A stretch of 64,000 nucleotides of DNA from NCBI GenBank assembly GCA_030522415.1, contig CM060126.1, positions 11,482,852-11,546,851 on the forward strand. Reading direction: 5' to 3'. The DNA is from Channallabes apus. Taxonomy: Eukaryota; Chordata; Actinopteri; Siluriformes; Clariidae. The position numbers and the translations under genes were made by a program. Below the pieces are notes generated by a model. It ran no database searches and was not told where the DNA came from. It saw only the letters and a program-made list of their open reading frames with translations. Of this stretch, positions 1 through 10,074 are shown in pieces (position 1 is the stretch's first letter; every line of letters starts with the position of its first letter).

Positions 1-1033
1 GAGCAATAGATGAGGCGACCCCTCTGGTTGAATGAGCCCTGACTCCTAGGGGCGAAGTGTGTCCACGCGTCTCATAGGAGAGGGCAATAGCATCTCTCAC
101 CCAGTGTGACAGAGTATGTGTGGTGGCGGCCGCCCCCCGGTTGCGGCCTCCATAACATATAAAGAGTTGCTCTGACTTACGCCACTGGCTGGTGCGGTGG
201 ACATAAGCCTGAAGAGCACGTACTGGGCACAGTAGGTGAAGTTTCTCCTGCTCCGAATCCGCAAAGGGCGGAGGACAGAAGGCTTCCAGGATGACAGGGT
301 GCATGGTAGAGAAAGGAACTTTCGGTAGATAGTTTGGGTGAGGATGCAGAATGGCCTTGACTAGCCCAGGGGCAAAGTCCAGGCAGGATGGGGAGACTGA
401 CAATGCACGCAGGTCTCCGATCCTCTTTAGAGAGGTGATGGCCATAAGAAGAACCATCTTGAGAGTCAGAAGCCTGTCGGGCGCTGACTCTAGCGGTTCA
501 AAAGGAGTCTCGATCAAACCTTCGAGCACGATAGATAAATCCCAAGAGGGAGCCGTGACTCTAGTGGGTGGCCTCAACCGTTTAGCTCCACGAATGAAAC
601 GGGCAACTAAAGGGTGATTTCCTACAGTAGCCCCTTCAGACAGGACGTGGCAGGCTGAAATAGCGGCCACGTACGTTCTGAGGGTACTAGGGCACAAGCC
701 CGAGGACAATTTCTCTTGCAGGAATTCCAGCACTGAAACAATTCGGCAGTGGACTGGGTCCACCTGCTTAGCCATGCACCAGCTCTCGAATACCTTCCAT
801 TTGAAGGCATAAATCCTTCTAGTGGAGGGAGCCCTAGCACTTAGGATGGTGTCAATTACGCCGGCTGAAAGGCCGGCTTGACTCAATTGGTCCCGTTCAG
901 AGGCCAAGCGTGAAGGTTCCAAAGCTCGGGCCGGGGATGAAATATTGTCCCCTGCGCCTGAGATAGAAGATCCCTCCTCACTGGAATCATCCAAGGTGAG
1001 CCGTCGAGGAGTGATATTATTTCTGAGAACCAT
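1..1033 (-). CDS. DIRS tyrosine recombinase, C-terminus beyond window
   Basis: This frame would encode the tyrosine recombinase that inserts the circular DIRS cDNA into the genome. It is open from an ATG at 1033 to base 1 (about 344 codons) and overlaps the end of the RT frame by about 150 bp, as is usual in DIRS elements. Visible landmarks are a core-binding-like region (STRRIYAFKWKVFESW near 840-790), the first catalytic arginine box (TSLKRIGDLRAL near 430-390) and the H-x-x-R box (AHSTRGVASS near 40-10). The catalytic tyrosine should lie just left of base 1. The exact start is uncertain because the frame continues upstream inside the RT gene. No stop or frameshift was found in a line-by-line reading. 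Confidence 0.8.
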   Translation of the reverse strand, partial: MVLRNNITPRRLTLDDSSEEGSSISGAGDNISSPARALEPSRLASERDQLSQAGLSAGVIDTILSARAPSTRRIYAFKWKVFESWCMAKQVDPVHCRIVSVLEFLQEKLSSGLCPSTLRTYVAAISACHVLSEGATVGNHPLVARFIRGAKRLRPPTRVTAPSWDLSIVLEGLIETPFEPLESAPDRLLTLKMVLLMAITSLKRIGDLRALSVSPSCLDFAPGLVKAILHPHPNYLPKVPFSTMHPVILEAFCPPPFADSEQEKLHLLCPVRALQAYVHRTSQWRKSEQLFICYGGRNRGAAATTHTLSHWVRDAIALSYETRGHTSPLGVRAHSTRGVASSIA

Positions 1034-2952
1034 ACTCGGGCCGGCCAACGGGGCGCTATCAATAAGAGGCGCAAACCGTGTTGACGGACCCTCGCCAGGA
1101 CTCCCGGGAGCAGAGCTATCGGAGGGTACGCATAGAGGCGTAAATTGGGCCACGTATGGGCCATCGCGTCCAGACCCAGGGGAGCTGGATGAGTCAGAGA
1201 GTAGTAGAGGGGACATTGTGCAGTCTCCTGTGAGGCAAAGAGGTCCACCTCCGCTGTAGAGAATCTCTCCCAGATTTGAGTGACTACTTCGGGGTGGAGT
1301 TTCCATTCCCCGTGATTCACAGCTCGTCTGGACAGAAAGTCTGCTCCCACATTCCTGTACCCTGGAATGTGAATCGCCCTGAGGGACAGGAACTTGTCCT
1401 GAGCCCAGAGCAGAACCTGATGTGCTAGCTGGTTCAAGCGTCGTGAGCGCAGGCCGCCCTGGCGATTTATGTAGGAGACTACTGATGTGCTGTCCACCCG
1501 CACTAGGACATGGTAGCCTCTCAGCTGCTGGAGGAAATGCTGTAGAGCTAAAAATAGAGCCTTCATTTCGAGGCAATTGATGTGCCATGCGAAAAGGTGG
1601 CCTCTCCAGACCCCTTGGGCTGGACGGCCATCCAAGACCGCGCCCCAGCCGGTAAGGGAAGCGTCTGTCGTTAGCATTTTGCGACGACAAGACGGACCTA
1701 GAGTGGGACCCAAGGCGAGAAACCGGGGTCTGAACCACATAGAAAGGGTACGAAGTCCTTTGCGCGTAACCCTTATCCGCCTTCGGGGATTTGTTCTCGT
1801 GTGAACTCCCCTGGCTCTTAACCACAGCTGAAACGCTCTCATGTGCAGGAGACCCAAGGATATCACCATGGACGCAGCTGCCATGAGGCCTAAACATTTT
1901 TGTAAGTGATGTACAGTCACTTCTTGGTCTAGTCTGATTTCCTTCAGAGCGTTGTTTATGGATTCGACGCGAGCAGGAGACAGATGTGCCTGCATAGCGA
2001 TCGAATTCCACCTGACGCCCAAGTAGGTTGTCACTTGTGCTGGAAAGAGAACGCTTTTCATGGCGTTGAGTCTCAATCCCAGCAAGTGAAGGTGAGCTAG
2101 GACGACATCTCGGTGTCGAAGTGCTAGCTGCTGAGACTGGGCCAGTATTAGCCAGTCGTCTATGTAATTCAGAATGCGGATGCCCTGGAGTCTCAAAGGA
2201 GCCAGAACTGCATCCATGCATTTTGTATATGTGCGGGGTGATAAGGCTAGACCGAATGGAAGAACCCGAAATTGGTAGGCTTTTCCCCCAAAAGCGAACC
2301 TCAGGAACTTCCTGTGCTGTGGCAAAATTTCTATGTGGAAATATGCGTCCTTTAAATCTACTGTCACAAACCAATCCTGTGGTTGGATTTGTGAAACAAT
2401 AGTCTTTATGGTCAACATTTTGAAGTTGCATTTTTTGAGATAGCGGTTCAAACCGCGAAGATCCAGAATTGGACGCAGACCCCCGTCCTTTTTGGGGACC
2501 AGGAAGTACCGACTGTAGTAACCTGACTCCATGTCTGGAGGAGGAACCTGTTCTATGGCTCCCTTCTGCAGTAATTTCTGGAGTTCGGAACTCAGAAAAC
2601 GCGCCCTTTCCGGTATCACGGAAGTGGAGACCACGCCGTTGAAACGCGGAGGGCGATATGCAAACTGGATCCTGTATCCTTTCTCTACAGTCTTTAAAAC
2701 CCAGGGGGATATGCCTGGCAGTAGCTTCCACGCTGCCAGCTTCTCCGAAAGGGGTGCAAGTACTTCTACTGGGCTGGGGGGTGTTAGTGGTTCCGTGTCC
2801 TGGAATATAGCAGGATGCGACCGAAGGACTAACGTGTCGGAGACCGGTGTTGTCCGAAACACCAAAGGCGGCGGAAACTGAACATCGATCTCCTGGGGGT
2901 GCCCAGGGGGGCATGCTCCTATGTGCCCGTCCCCAGGGGGGGTCACCCCCAC
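883..2952 (-). CDS. DIRS reverse transcriptase-RNase H (with methylase-like tail)
   Basis: The 689-residue frame starts 17 bases after the gag stop and would copy the element RNA into DNA. The reverse transcriptase has the first catalytic aspartate in TVDLKDAYFHI and the second pair in NYIDDWL. RNase H follows, with TTDASLTGWGA, NCLEMKAL, VDSTSVVSYI and VGADFLSR holding its acidic residues. The C-terminal third (VDLFAS, LYAYPPIALLP, LLLIAPRWPARVWF) fits the Dam-methylase-like domain known in DIRS proteins, with YAYPP at the NPPY-like position. All these sites are present and the frame is uninterrupted, so the protein could be functional. A degraded homologue lies at 43249-44640. Confidence 0.88.
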   Translation of the reverse strand: MGVTPPGDGHIGACPPGHPQEIDVQFPPPLVFRTTPVSDTLVLRSHPAIFQDTEPLTPPSPVEVLAPLSEKLAAWKLLPGISPWVLKTVEKGYRIQFAYRPPRFNGVVSTSVIPERARFLSSELQKLLQKGAIEQVPPPDMESGYYSRYFLVPKKDGGLRPILDLRGLNRYLKKCNFKMLTIKTIVSQIQPQDWFVTVDLKDAYFHIEILPQHRKFLRFAFGGKAYQFRVLPFGLALSPRTYTKCMDAVLAPLRLQGIRILNYIDDWLILAQSQQLALRHRDVVLAHLHLLGLRLNAMKSVLFPAQVTTYLGVRWNSIAMQAHLSPARVESINNALKEIRLDQEVTVHHLQKCLGLMAAASMVISLGLLHMRAFQLWLRARGVHTRTNPRRRIRVTRKGLRTLSMWFRPRFLALGPTLGPSCRRKMLTTDASLTGWGAVLDGRPAQGVWRGHLFAWHINCLEMKALFLALQHFLQQLRGYHVLVRVDSTSVVSYINRQGGLRSRRLNQLAHQVLLWAQDKFLSLRAIHIPGYRNVGADFLSRRAVNHGEWKLHPEVVTQIWERFSTAEVDLFASQETAQCPLYYSLTHPAPLGLDAMAHTWPNLRLYAYPPIALLPGVLARVRQHGLRLLLIAPRWPARVWFSEIISLLDGSPWMIPVRRDLLSQAQGTIFHPRPELWNLHAWPLNGTN

Positions 2953-2969
2953 GGTCCTGAGCTCTGCTA

Positions 2970-4343
2970 TCAGGGACGCTTCTTCGCGAAGAAGACAGAG
3001 CGGTCTATTTTTTTGGGGGCGGCCTGAGCGGGGCGCCGAGCCGTACCCCAGTCCTTACGGGGGGGTGCGCGGCTACTGACGCTTTCCTTCTGCGCCTCTC
3101 GTCTAGCGAGACTGAGATCGGGTCGAGGTTGGGTGGCCGATGGCCTCGACACCTGGGCACGGCGTGGGATAAATTTCCCAAAAGCTTGTTCATAGAGACT
3201 GGCCTCTCTAAATCTGGTAGCGACAGTATTTACAGCTTCGCCAAATAGGCCTGAGGGTGAGATGGGAGCATCGAGAAGGAATGCCCGATCTTTGTCCTTA
3301 ATGCCAGTTAGATTTAGCCAGAGGTGTCTCTCTGCAGACACCAGGGATGCCATAGAACGGCCAATAGCACGGGCTGTCTGTTTCGTCGCATGCAGGGACA
3401 GATCAGTAGCCCGGCGTAATTCTATGAACGCTTCCTGATTCATATTGCCGCTCGTGCTCAGATCATTCAGCAGGTCGGCCTGATACGCCTGCAAAACCGC
3501 CATGGTGTGCAAGGAAGCGCCGGCCTGACCAGCTGCTTGGAACGCCTTCCCTAACAGGGTAGAAGAAGTTCTACATGCCTTGGAGGGAAGGGTTGGCTTT
3601 TTTAATGAAGATGATGTTCCAGGAGCGAGATAGCCCGCGAGCGTCTCCTCAATCTGGGGCATCATCACATAACCCTGTGCTTTTGCATCAACAATATTCG
3701 AATAAAATGAAGTTGAAGGTACAAAAATACGGGAAGAAAAGGGACGTCTCCATGAACGAGATAACTCGTTGTGGAGATCATCAAAAAAGGGGAGAGAACG
3801 GCGTTGTGACGCCATCTCCTGGCCACCCGATAGAAATCTGTCATCCAGTTTGGAACGTTTTGTATGAGCTTGCTCTTGTGGCCAGTCAATATGTAAACGT
3901 TCAACTGCGCGTGTTATAACCTCAATTAATTCCTCATACTCTCTATCATCCCTAGAGGATCGTTCTGAGGTAGCTACATCCATTTCAACTGAAGCAAGAG
4001 AGTGAGTCTCCCTCAAACACTCCCGAGAAGCACCGAAGTGCGCTTGCGAAGTGGGGGGGGAGAGAGAGAGATCGGGGGAGGAGACGAGAGAGAGAAGGGG
4101 CTCCGTCTCTCGTGCCTCGGCCAAATCAACCTGTGAGCCCCAGGAGTGCAGAGCGGCTCGTGGCTCCCTAAAGAACGCGAGACGCGCTCGTAGCACTTTC
4201 ATCTGGAGATTATCACAGTGCTCACACTCTCCTTCAAGTCCAAGGAGAGCGTGGCTTTCACCCAAACACTCAAAACAGAGATTATGGCTATCGTCTTGAG
4301 AAAGACGGTTACCGCACGGGCATGATACACTGAACTCGGCCAT
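2970..4343 (-). CDS. DIRS gag-like ORF1 protein
   Basis: This 457-residue frame is the first gene of the element, in the position of the DIRS nucleocapsid-like protein. The N-terminus is cysteine-rich (CPCGNRL..., CFECLGESH..., CEHCDN), a probable zinc-binding module common in DIRS ORF1. The middle contains helical, alanine-rich sequence (LLGKAFQAAGQAGASL), and the C-terminus is strongly basic (RRPAQAAPKK), suitable for nucleic-acid binding. It begins about 310 bases inside the terminal repeat and ends just before the RT start, so both are probably read from one transcript. The second DIRS of the window has lost this gene completely. Confidence 0.75.
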   Translation of the reverse strand: MAEFSVSCPCGNRLSQDDSHNLCFECLGESHALLGLEGECEHCDNLQMKVLRARLAFFREPRAALHSWGSQVDLAEARETEPLLSLVSSPDLSLSPPTSQAHFGASRECLRETHSLASVEMDVATSERSSRDDREYEELIEVITRAVERLHIDWPQEQAHTKRSKLDDRFLSGGQEMASQRRSLPFFDDLHNELSRSWRRPFSSRIFVPSTSFYSNIVDAKAQGYVMMPQIEETLAGYLAPGTSSSLKKPTLPSKACRTSSTLLGKAFQAAGQAGASLHTMAVLQAYQADLLNDLSTSGNMNQEAFIELRRATDLSLHATKQTARAIGRSMASLVSAERHLWLNLTGIKDKDRAFLLDAPISPSGLFGEAVNTVATRFREASLYEQAFGKFIPRRAQVSRPSATQPRPDLSLARREAQKESVSSRAPPRKDWGTARRPAQAAPKKIDRSVFFAKKRP

Positions 4344-4655
4344 TATATCTGGTGAGTTTTTTTTTTTCTCTGTTAAGAATGGTTTCTTATATAGCCTTTT
4401 TTTTTTTTTTTTTTAAATGCTTGCTGCACACACGCGATCACAAGTCGGCATGAAGACAAATGATCAGAGGTTTTGTTGCCGGCATTCCGGTATTTATAAC
4501 CTCCACCTGATCTAATCAGATGACGTCACCTGACCGAGGTTATATGTAGCCAGATAATGGCGTTTTTCCACACATGCTTCATGGCCGGCAATGCGACAAG
4601 ATAGTTCCCATAAGCGTTCTAACGCAGCATTGAGTGAAGCCTCGAAAAGGGAACA
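4344..4655 (-). repeat. Inverted terminal repeat and leader of the DIRS element
   Basis: The stretch contains two poly-T runs and then sequence shared with the ends of the DIRS at 41656-46478: 'cacatgcttcat', 'ggttcccata'-like and 'gcgttct.acgcagcat' blocks, and a 'gggaacagg' block. Both copies also carry a 'gatgacgtcacctg' segment. The outermost 'gttacagcaaagtaac' of the second copy is missing here. Confidence 0.6.
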
Positions 4656-5406
4656 GGATAAACACATGCCATTTAAACAGCAATCATTTTATTTAACTTT
4701 TTCTGAGTCTTAGTGTGCAAACCTCGAATCAAATCATTAATGTTCGCGAAGTAAGTGAATGCATTTTAAAAACTATTTTTCTGAAGTGGATTGTCTATTG
4801 GTGTCAACAAAATTCTAGCCATATGGCAATATTAGTATATTAGCTTATCAATTTCTTTCACAATACTGATTTCTGACAAACAGTCATTAGATTAGGAGAC
4901 TGACAGGGATCATATTTATACTTTTACATTTAGCTGTTTAATCTGCTGTTATTTTTAAGTCCGTATTCACAGACTATATCCTGGCCTGCTTTACTGAATG
5001 TGAGTCCACTGCATTTGGCGCTGCTTGTATCTGAACGCAGCCATAGTCTATCACATGATGGCAGGGAAAGGCACAGCCAATCAAAATGTTCATATTTGTT
5101 TTGGGGGAGGGAGGACTCAAGGAGAGAACGTGATTTATCCCTTTCTGAGTGTCTAGGTTAATGTTGACAGAACGATTAAAAAAAAAGTGGATTAAATTAT
5201 TGGTGGGGACATTTCAATGGTCGGAGGATATTGGTGGGGACACATCCCCTCCGTCCACCCTAAATCTACGCCCCTGTATATATATAATTTAAAACAATTT
5301 ATTAATTTGTCTTTTATTTACTTACTTACTAGCGAATGCTTTTTTAGGGCTCTAAAAACTACGGCAGTATGAATGACAATGGAATAGGACGTGTGAGTTG
5401 CACCGG

Positions 5407-5407
5407 T

Positions 5408-5457
<50 letters not shown>

Positions 5458-5475
5458 AAATATATATATATATAA
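5407..5475. repeat. CA and TA microsatellites
   Basis: A run of about 22 CA dinucleotides is followed after a short gap by a TA run. The matching place in the right arm (about 61971-61984) has only a short GT run, so the tract changed length after the arms duplicated. Confidence 0.9.
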
Positions 5476-5599
5476 TTAAATTCTTAAAACATCGTGTTCA
5501 CCCATGCACTGAAAAAAAGAACTTGTAAGATTTACTTGATAAAATCCTCATAACAATTTGGACACAGATTTTAAGTAAATTTTATTGCTCCAATATTAA

Positions 5600-6463
5600 G
5601 CATTTCTACCCCTTCCCCCTACCCTTCCACTGGCGCGTTCACGTGCAGGGGTAGTGGTGTCTCATTTCTCTTTTGGTTGGAGGTGGAGGGGGAAGGGCCA
5701 GATAGCCCTCCAAACGAAGATTTTTCAGGACCTCACTTCAAACGAAGGGCTAAGCGAAGTTTTCAACATGGCTGCTCACTCGAGCAAGCAGACCCATAAA
5801 TGTTAAGTCATTTTTGCCATTAATAAAGATTTTTATGACAAGTTTTCATTATATGTATATTACCTTTAGTCTTGTGTTTGTGTTTATGGTGATGTTCTGT
5901 AAAGAAACGTTTGCAAAAAAAATCGCTAAAGTTTGCTAGCGGACAGCACATATTGCACAATATTACAAATATATATTTTTATGTCACATACACTTTACTG
6001 CATGCTACAAACAAATATGAAAGTTCAGTAGCGCGGCAGTTTGCCGAGCATTTGATAACGCATTGTTTGTTTTGCTTACGGCCATATGTGTACATGTAAA
6101 TGAACGGTGCTTACACTATTCTTACTTATTACAACGTGACCACAGTTTTGTAATTTATATTCTGTATATGGACGGCTGAGGAAACCCGAAGACTCATCCG
6201 TGTTCGTGGTGTAAATGAGCAACTTTTTTAAAAATCGAAATACGGCGCAAAAAACCTTTGGGAGTGAGTAATCTCTCTTATTGGAATGTGTGATAAACAT
6301 CGGCGCATGTCCTCTGACGTAACATTAGGAACCAGCGACAACGTATGATGACGTATAACAGTGTTGTAGTGGTGTCCCATTTCTTAGGGGAAATATTTAT
6401 ACCCTTCCCCTTTCCACTTCGTTTCAAGGGACAAGGGGAAGAAAATAGAATTGTGATTCAGCC
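5600..6463. mobile_element. PIF/Harbinger-like non-autonomous element, one end deleted
   Basis: This is the inverted partner of 60917-61830. It is flanked by TAA on both sides (5597-5599 and 6464-6466). The right end keeps the 'gattcagcc' terminus, but about 19 bases of the left terminal repeat are lost. The interior has the same 'ccccttccc' blocks and 'gtggtgtc.cattt' motif near both ends. No transposase is visible. Confidence 0.5.
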
Positions 6464-6469
6464 TAAGTA

Positions 6470-7190
6470 AAACTCACCCGTAATTGTCAGGTAAAAATTA
6501 CTTAAATTAACAATAAAAGAAATAAAGTAAAAGTTACATAATTATATTTAATGCACAAATTAGATTTATTTAAAATAATCAAGTAAAGTTAATTCATTAT
6601 TGTATCAGCAGGAACCTTAATTTTATGAAATTACTATCATTTTGTTTTGTGAGATTTTCCCTTAACTTGGTTTTATCAATTTATATTACTCCCTATAATA
6701 ATGTAAACATTGCTAATTTATGTTTTGGAAAGATGGTTAAGAAACTTAAGTAATTATTTCATCTATATCTTTCATAAATCACACAACTAAAATATAATTA
6801 AACAGTTTATTCACCAACATTACCAAATATTTGTGACGTTCACAGTCTAGATCCAAGTTGTCTTTTTAATAAAAGTGCATTCAGCTAAATTTTGCATCCA
6901 TAGAAAAAACTGCACGGCACCAGGGCCTGAAATACTTGTTTTAAACAAAATTGTGTAAAATAATAATAAATAAATAAAATACAGCATTCATTTAGAAATA
7001 AAATACAGCAGAAAATACATTAAACAAACTGCAGAATAAACGTTAAAACTTAATAGCCCTCGGAAGCAGTGAAGTTGCAACATTCAAATCAGCACTCTGG
7101 ACTAGTGCACTTAAAAGTATGCCATTGAAACCATAACGCATTAAAACATTAAGCTGAACATGTAAAGACTTGTAGTCAAGCCAAATCAAA
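6470..7190. other. AT-rich noncoding part of the arm
   Basis: I see no gene here. The stretch is very AT-rich, matches 60175-60915 inverted, and would be the 3' untranslated side of the exon at 7195-7440. Confidence 0.6.
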
Positions 7191-7194
7191 TGTT

Positions 7195-7440
7195 TTAAGA
7201 TAACTTCATCTTTAAAGCTTGCACTTTTGGTGATAGCTTAATCCCATCAAGTTCTAGAAGAACTTTCTGAAAATAGCTCAAATGTGTAGCACAGTGCTCG
7301 GAGCTATTGCCACATTCTTGCAAAATTTCCTCTCCTTCAAGGATTATGGATACACCAACCGGTTCTTCCCCTTCAACAGCACAGACGACAAGGATTTTAA
7401 GAAGGTGCATACTGGCATCACTTCGTCTGTCCCCCTGCAT
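7195..7440 (-). CDS. Candidate terminal exon, SAMD3-like C-terminus (left arm)
   Basis: The 81-residue frame ends in DGIKLSPKVQALKMKLS and contains VGVSIILEGEEILQECG. This resembles, from memory, the C-terminus of fish 'sterile alpha motif domain-containing protein 3-like' proteins, where a LEG...L block is followed by F-x-QKV and LSPKV-LK-KL. The usual hydrophobic LFGLIYALNL-type segment between the two blocks is missing, so it may be a deleted or divergent copy. The frame is closed by a stop just upstream, so it would need splicing from exon(s) at higher coordinates. The copy at 59927-60172 differs by 6 bases, four or five of them changing residues, which does not suggest strong purifying selection. 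Confidence 0.4.
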   Translation of the reverse strand: MQGDRRSDASMHLLKILVVCAVEGEEPVGVSIILEGEEILQECGNSSEHCATHLSYFQKVLLELDGIKLSPKVQALKMKLS

Positions 7441-7881
7441 AAAATGTACAAGAAAATAAATAATTTATTTTGAGAAACAAAAAAAAAAATCTGAATTGCT
7501 TCAACCTGTGCTGACTTCATTTCACAGAGAAAATAAATAAATAAAAATAATTGATAATAAAAAATGACCATCATTTCATATACTTCAGATTGTTAAACTT
7601 GGGTTAAATTGCTTTAGCAATAATCTTGCATCACTAAAACATTGTAAAACATGGCATGAGATGGCTACACTCCATAGATTACTCTGCACCTTTACAGTGT
7701 CAGGAAATCCTATGATGAATGCTGAGTTTGTATTTAAAGGGTTAGTCCAAACATGAAAATTTGTTCAATAATTACTCAGATTTATATATTCATTTGCATT
7801 TATATGCTTCTGTCCAATACAACAAACACTATATTCAAGGTATTAATAAATTGTATAATTAATAAGAAAACAATGCTTTAC

Positions 7882-7938
7882 CAGGCAATCATCAAAGAGA
7901 TCCTCTTCAGATTCATGTCTCATCTTTACGCTTTGTTT
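7882..7938 (-). other. Candidate 57-bp internal exon (left arm)
   Basis: A 'ttttcacag' acceptor precedes 57 bases that read KQSVKMRHESEEDLFDDCL without a stop, followed by a GTAAAG donor. The length is a multiple of three. It lies between the 5' exon-like block ending at 8687 and the terminal coding frame at 7440-7195, all on the same strand. The same exon is at 59430-59486 and, truncated, at 12647-12681. Confidence 0.4.
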
Positions 7939-8686
7939 CTGTGAAAATATTTACATTGTATCATTACATAATCTTTTATTCGTACAACTACATTTAGGCA
8001 TTTCTTCATCTTTTGTAAGTTTGCCTTTATCCAAAGCAAATTACAAAAGAGGAAGGCATCAAGCATGTCAAGCAGTGCTACTAACACAAAGTTTCTGACA
8101 CCGTTAGAAAAATACAAGATAGATCAGCGAGGGATTAAGGAAAAAGTGAGAAGCAAGAATCATGTGTGGAAAGATTAAGCATGCAGGGTCACAGGATGAC
8201 TCGACTTATTTTTATTGTCTGCAATGCGATTTAGACAAATTAGAGCTGCTGTCAATACTGTATGAACATATGTACAGATTCTTTACTCGTAACTCATTAA
8301 TAAAGTTCGGCTTCAGGAAAAAAACGTTTATTGCTAGTGCTCTTTTACCATTTAATGCTTTAACACACACGACTCAGTTTGTTCAGAAATGGCATCTAAC
8401 TGGCGAGCCTTTGTCTGAACACGCCGTTTTCACGAGGTGTGGGGGTAAGAAACACACATCTCGGTGTATTAATCCGCGCGCTCGGTTCGTTATTATTTTA
8501 TTTATTTATTTACCACAGGACCCCTGGGGGCTCCGTAGGTTCAGGTTTTTACACGAAAACGGTGTTTTGTGAATCTCCACACTATTAAAAACTGAAATTG
8601 CTAATTGTACGTCCTGAGATTAAGATGAACATTAATTGGGAGTCATGAAAGCGAGAATCACATCCAAAAAAGAAAGCTAAACTTAC

Positions 8687-8975
8687 CTCGAACACGACAA
8701 ACTCCAGCTGCAGCCACGCCGTGTTGTACCTCCGTGATGATTCCCAACCGACTGATACACAGCGCGGGCACAGCGTCTCCAAACACGCATACGCAGTTTA
8801 ATTTGCACACATTTTCGGCTTCAGTAGACACACAATACTTCAGACTGAAACACGACTGCCCCCTACAGGTAATGAAGGCCATGTTCACAGCTTCCCGCAC
8901 GCAGCCGCGCAAAGCCGGGGCAAGTCACGGGATCCCTTTTCTCGAAACGCGCGTTTTTAATGGCGACATCTGTAG
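8687..8975 (-). other. Candidate 5' exon with splice donor (left arm)
   Basis: GC-rich, CpG-containing sequence ends in CGAG followed by GTAAGTTTAG, a near-consensus donor at 8686. Several short frames cross it but none is convincingly coding, so it may be mostly 5' untranslated. It is repeated at 58401-58679. Confidence 0.35.
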
Positions 8976-9390
8976 CTGATCAGAGTGATCAACTCCCCAT
9001 GTGCTGGTTGTACGCAGTCACAGGAAATGTCCTACATGAGGCAGTATTTTAGCCACCTGGAACTAGCTTGTTTGTGCTAAATAACATTACCGATAGCAGT
9101 GTTATAAGCTAACCAAAATGGAGCCAAATACACATTAGCAACCATAATCTAAAGCTATCCAAAACAAGGTGAATATAAACATCTGTAAACTCCATAAGGC
9201 ATTAGCTTAGCCACCGGGAAATATCATGTTTGTGCTACATGAGGCAGCATGTTAGCATGATTTACCTAAACTATATAAATGGCATTGTAAGCCAATGTGT
9301 CACACAAGCTGACAAGAGCTGTAGTGAGGAAAATATTTACTAATATTAGTTTACTATTATCAGAATAAGAGTTATATAAGACTTAATAAC
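8976..9390. other. Unassigned intergenic sequence
   Basis: This single-copy stretch lies immediately inside the inverted arm. It shows a few loosely repeated 'catgaggcag...ttagc' phrases (9035-9060 and 9238-9262) but no gene or element I can name. Confidence 0.5.
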
Positions 9391-9609
9391 TTACCCAGTG
9401 TAGCATGGGTCTATTCTCTGTTCAAAATGCTCCTGTTCATCGTCGGAGTCACACAGTCTTCTTCTGAGGTAAATGTAAACTCCTCCCACTTTCCAGGACA
9501 TTCTGAAGAGTTTCCTCGGATGTGTAAGCGCGTGCCATCTTCCAAAACGTGCAGAAGACTCACTGAATCTGAGTATTTTCAAACCTGTCTCTCTGTGTTC
9601 GTTTTTCAT
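9391..9609 (-). other. Exon-like fragment with acceptor and donor, possibly piggyBac-like N-terminus
   Basis: On the minus strand 'tttacatttacctcag' is followed by an open segment reading CDSDDEQEHFEQRIDPCYTG, and then GTAAGTTATT, a good donor. Just upstream in another frame is MARAYTSEETLQNVLESG. A short N-terminal helix followed by an acidic DSDDEQE run is typical of piggyBac-derived transposases (PGBD type), with a frameshift between the two parts here. This is a weak family call. It could instead be the first exon of an unrecognised gene. No transposase core is found nearby. Confidence 0.25.
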
Positions 9610-9659
9610 GCCGGTGTCCGGGGGCGTGGCCTAGTATGTAAATTACCCGGACTGATTTC

Positions 9660-10040
9660 TGTGTGATTGGCGTGTGGGCGTGTCCTGCCTCAGGTCATTA
9701 GCATATAAGTGCGACAGAAATTCTGCGCCTCTCCTTGGTTTCATACGGATTACATAAACTGAGAATATTTGTTTTCAATGTGACTTGCATCATTTAAAAG
9801 TAGACACTTTAAGCTTTCTATATATATATTTCTCATTTCAGTTAATTTTAGTGACGTGTTTCAAAAAGATTTTCACGGAGACTGAGGTTTCGTATATGTG
9901 CATATATCCTCATATACTGTATGTGGGCAATTAGAATTAGTTTTTTGCTTTTTTGTTTTGTTAGTTCTTAGTTATTGCCTTGATAATGGAAAATATGAGC
10001 TAGGCATCATGTATGACAGTTGTTAAAGTGAGATATGAGC
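9660..10040. other. Unassigned AT-rich sequence
   Basis: No gene or recognised element is visible. It leads into the CATATA-rich minisatellite. Confidence 0.5.
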
Positions 10041-10074
10041 TAAAATGACCAGATCCTGCCATAGGAGACATATC

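Larger units (their letters stand above)
1..4655 (-). mobile_element. DIRS-type tyrosine-recombinase retrotransposon, cut by window edge
   Basis: Three consecutive minus-strand frames read gag, then RT-RNase H, then tyrosine recombinase, the defining order of DIRS elements. The upstream end (right side of the window) has an inverted-terminal-repeat-like segment that matches the ends of the second DIRS at 41656-46478. All frames are open for the visible part, unlike every other retroelement here, so this may be a recently active copy. The internal complementary region and the other terminal repeat lie beyond base 1. The last 15-20 bases of the terminal repeat seen in the second copy are absent at the 4655 end, where the inverted duplication begins. 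Confidence 0.85.
4655..8975. repeat. Left arm of 4.3-kb inverted duplication
   Basis: Read in reverse complement, this block matches 58401-62724 from end to end, at roughly 97% identity in the stretches compared by eye. Shared landmarks include the coding exon at 7195-7440, the PIF-like element, the 'cccctgtata' end near 5270-5280 and the splice donor at 8685-8686. The arms differ by small events: a longer CA tract here (5410-5455) and a missing 5' terminal repeat in the PIF-like element. An extra GCATG-rich expansion sits in the other arm (61383-61437). The outer homology ends exactly at the DIRS end and the inner end is at 8975. Confidence 0.9.

Noticed and set aside
945..2881. Several plus-strand frames of 75-116 codons
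   Set aside because: They are shadows of the intact minus-strand DIRS RT and recombinase genes.
5262..5282. Complete transposon defined by the 'caggggcgtagattta' end
   Set aside because: The end is seen in both arms (also about 62108) but no inverse partner was found, so no element boundaries can be given.
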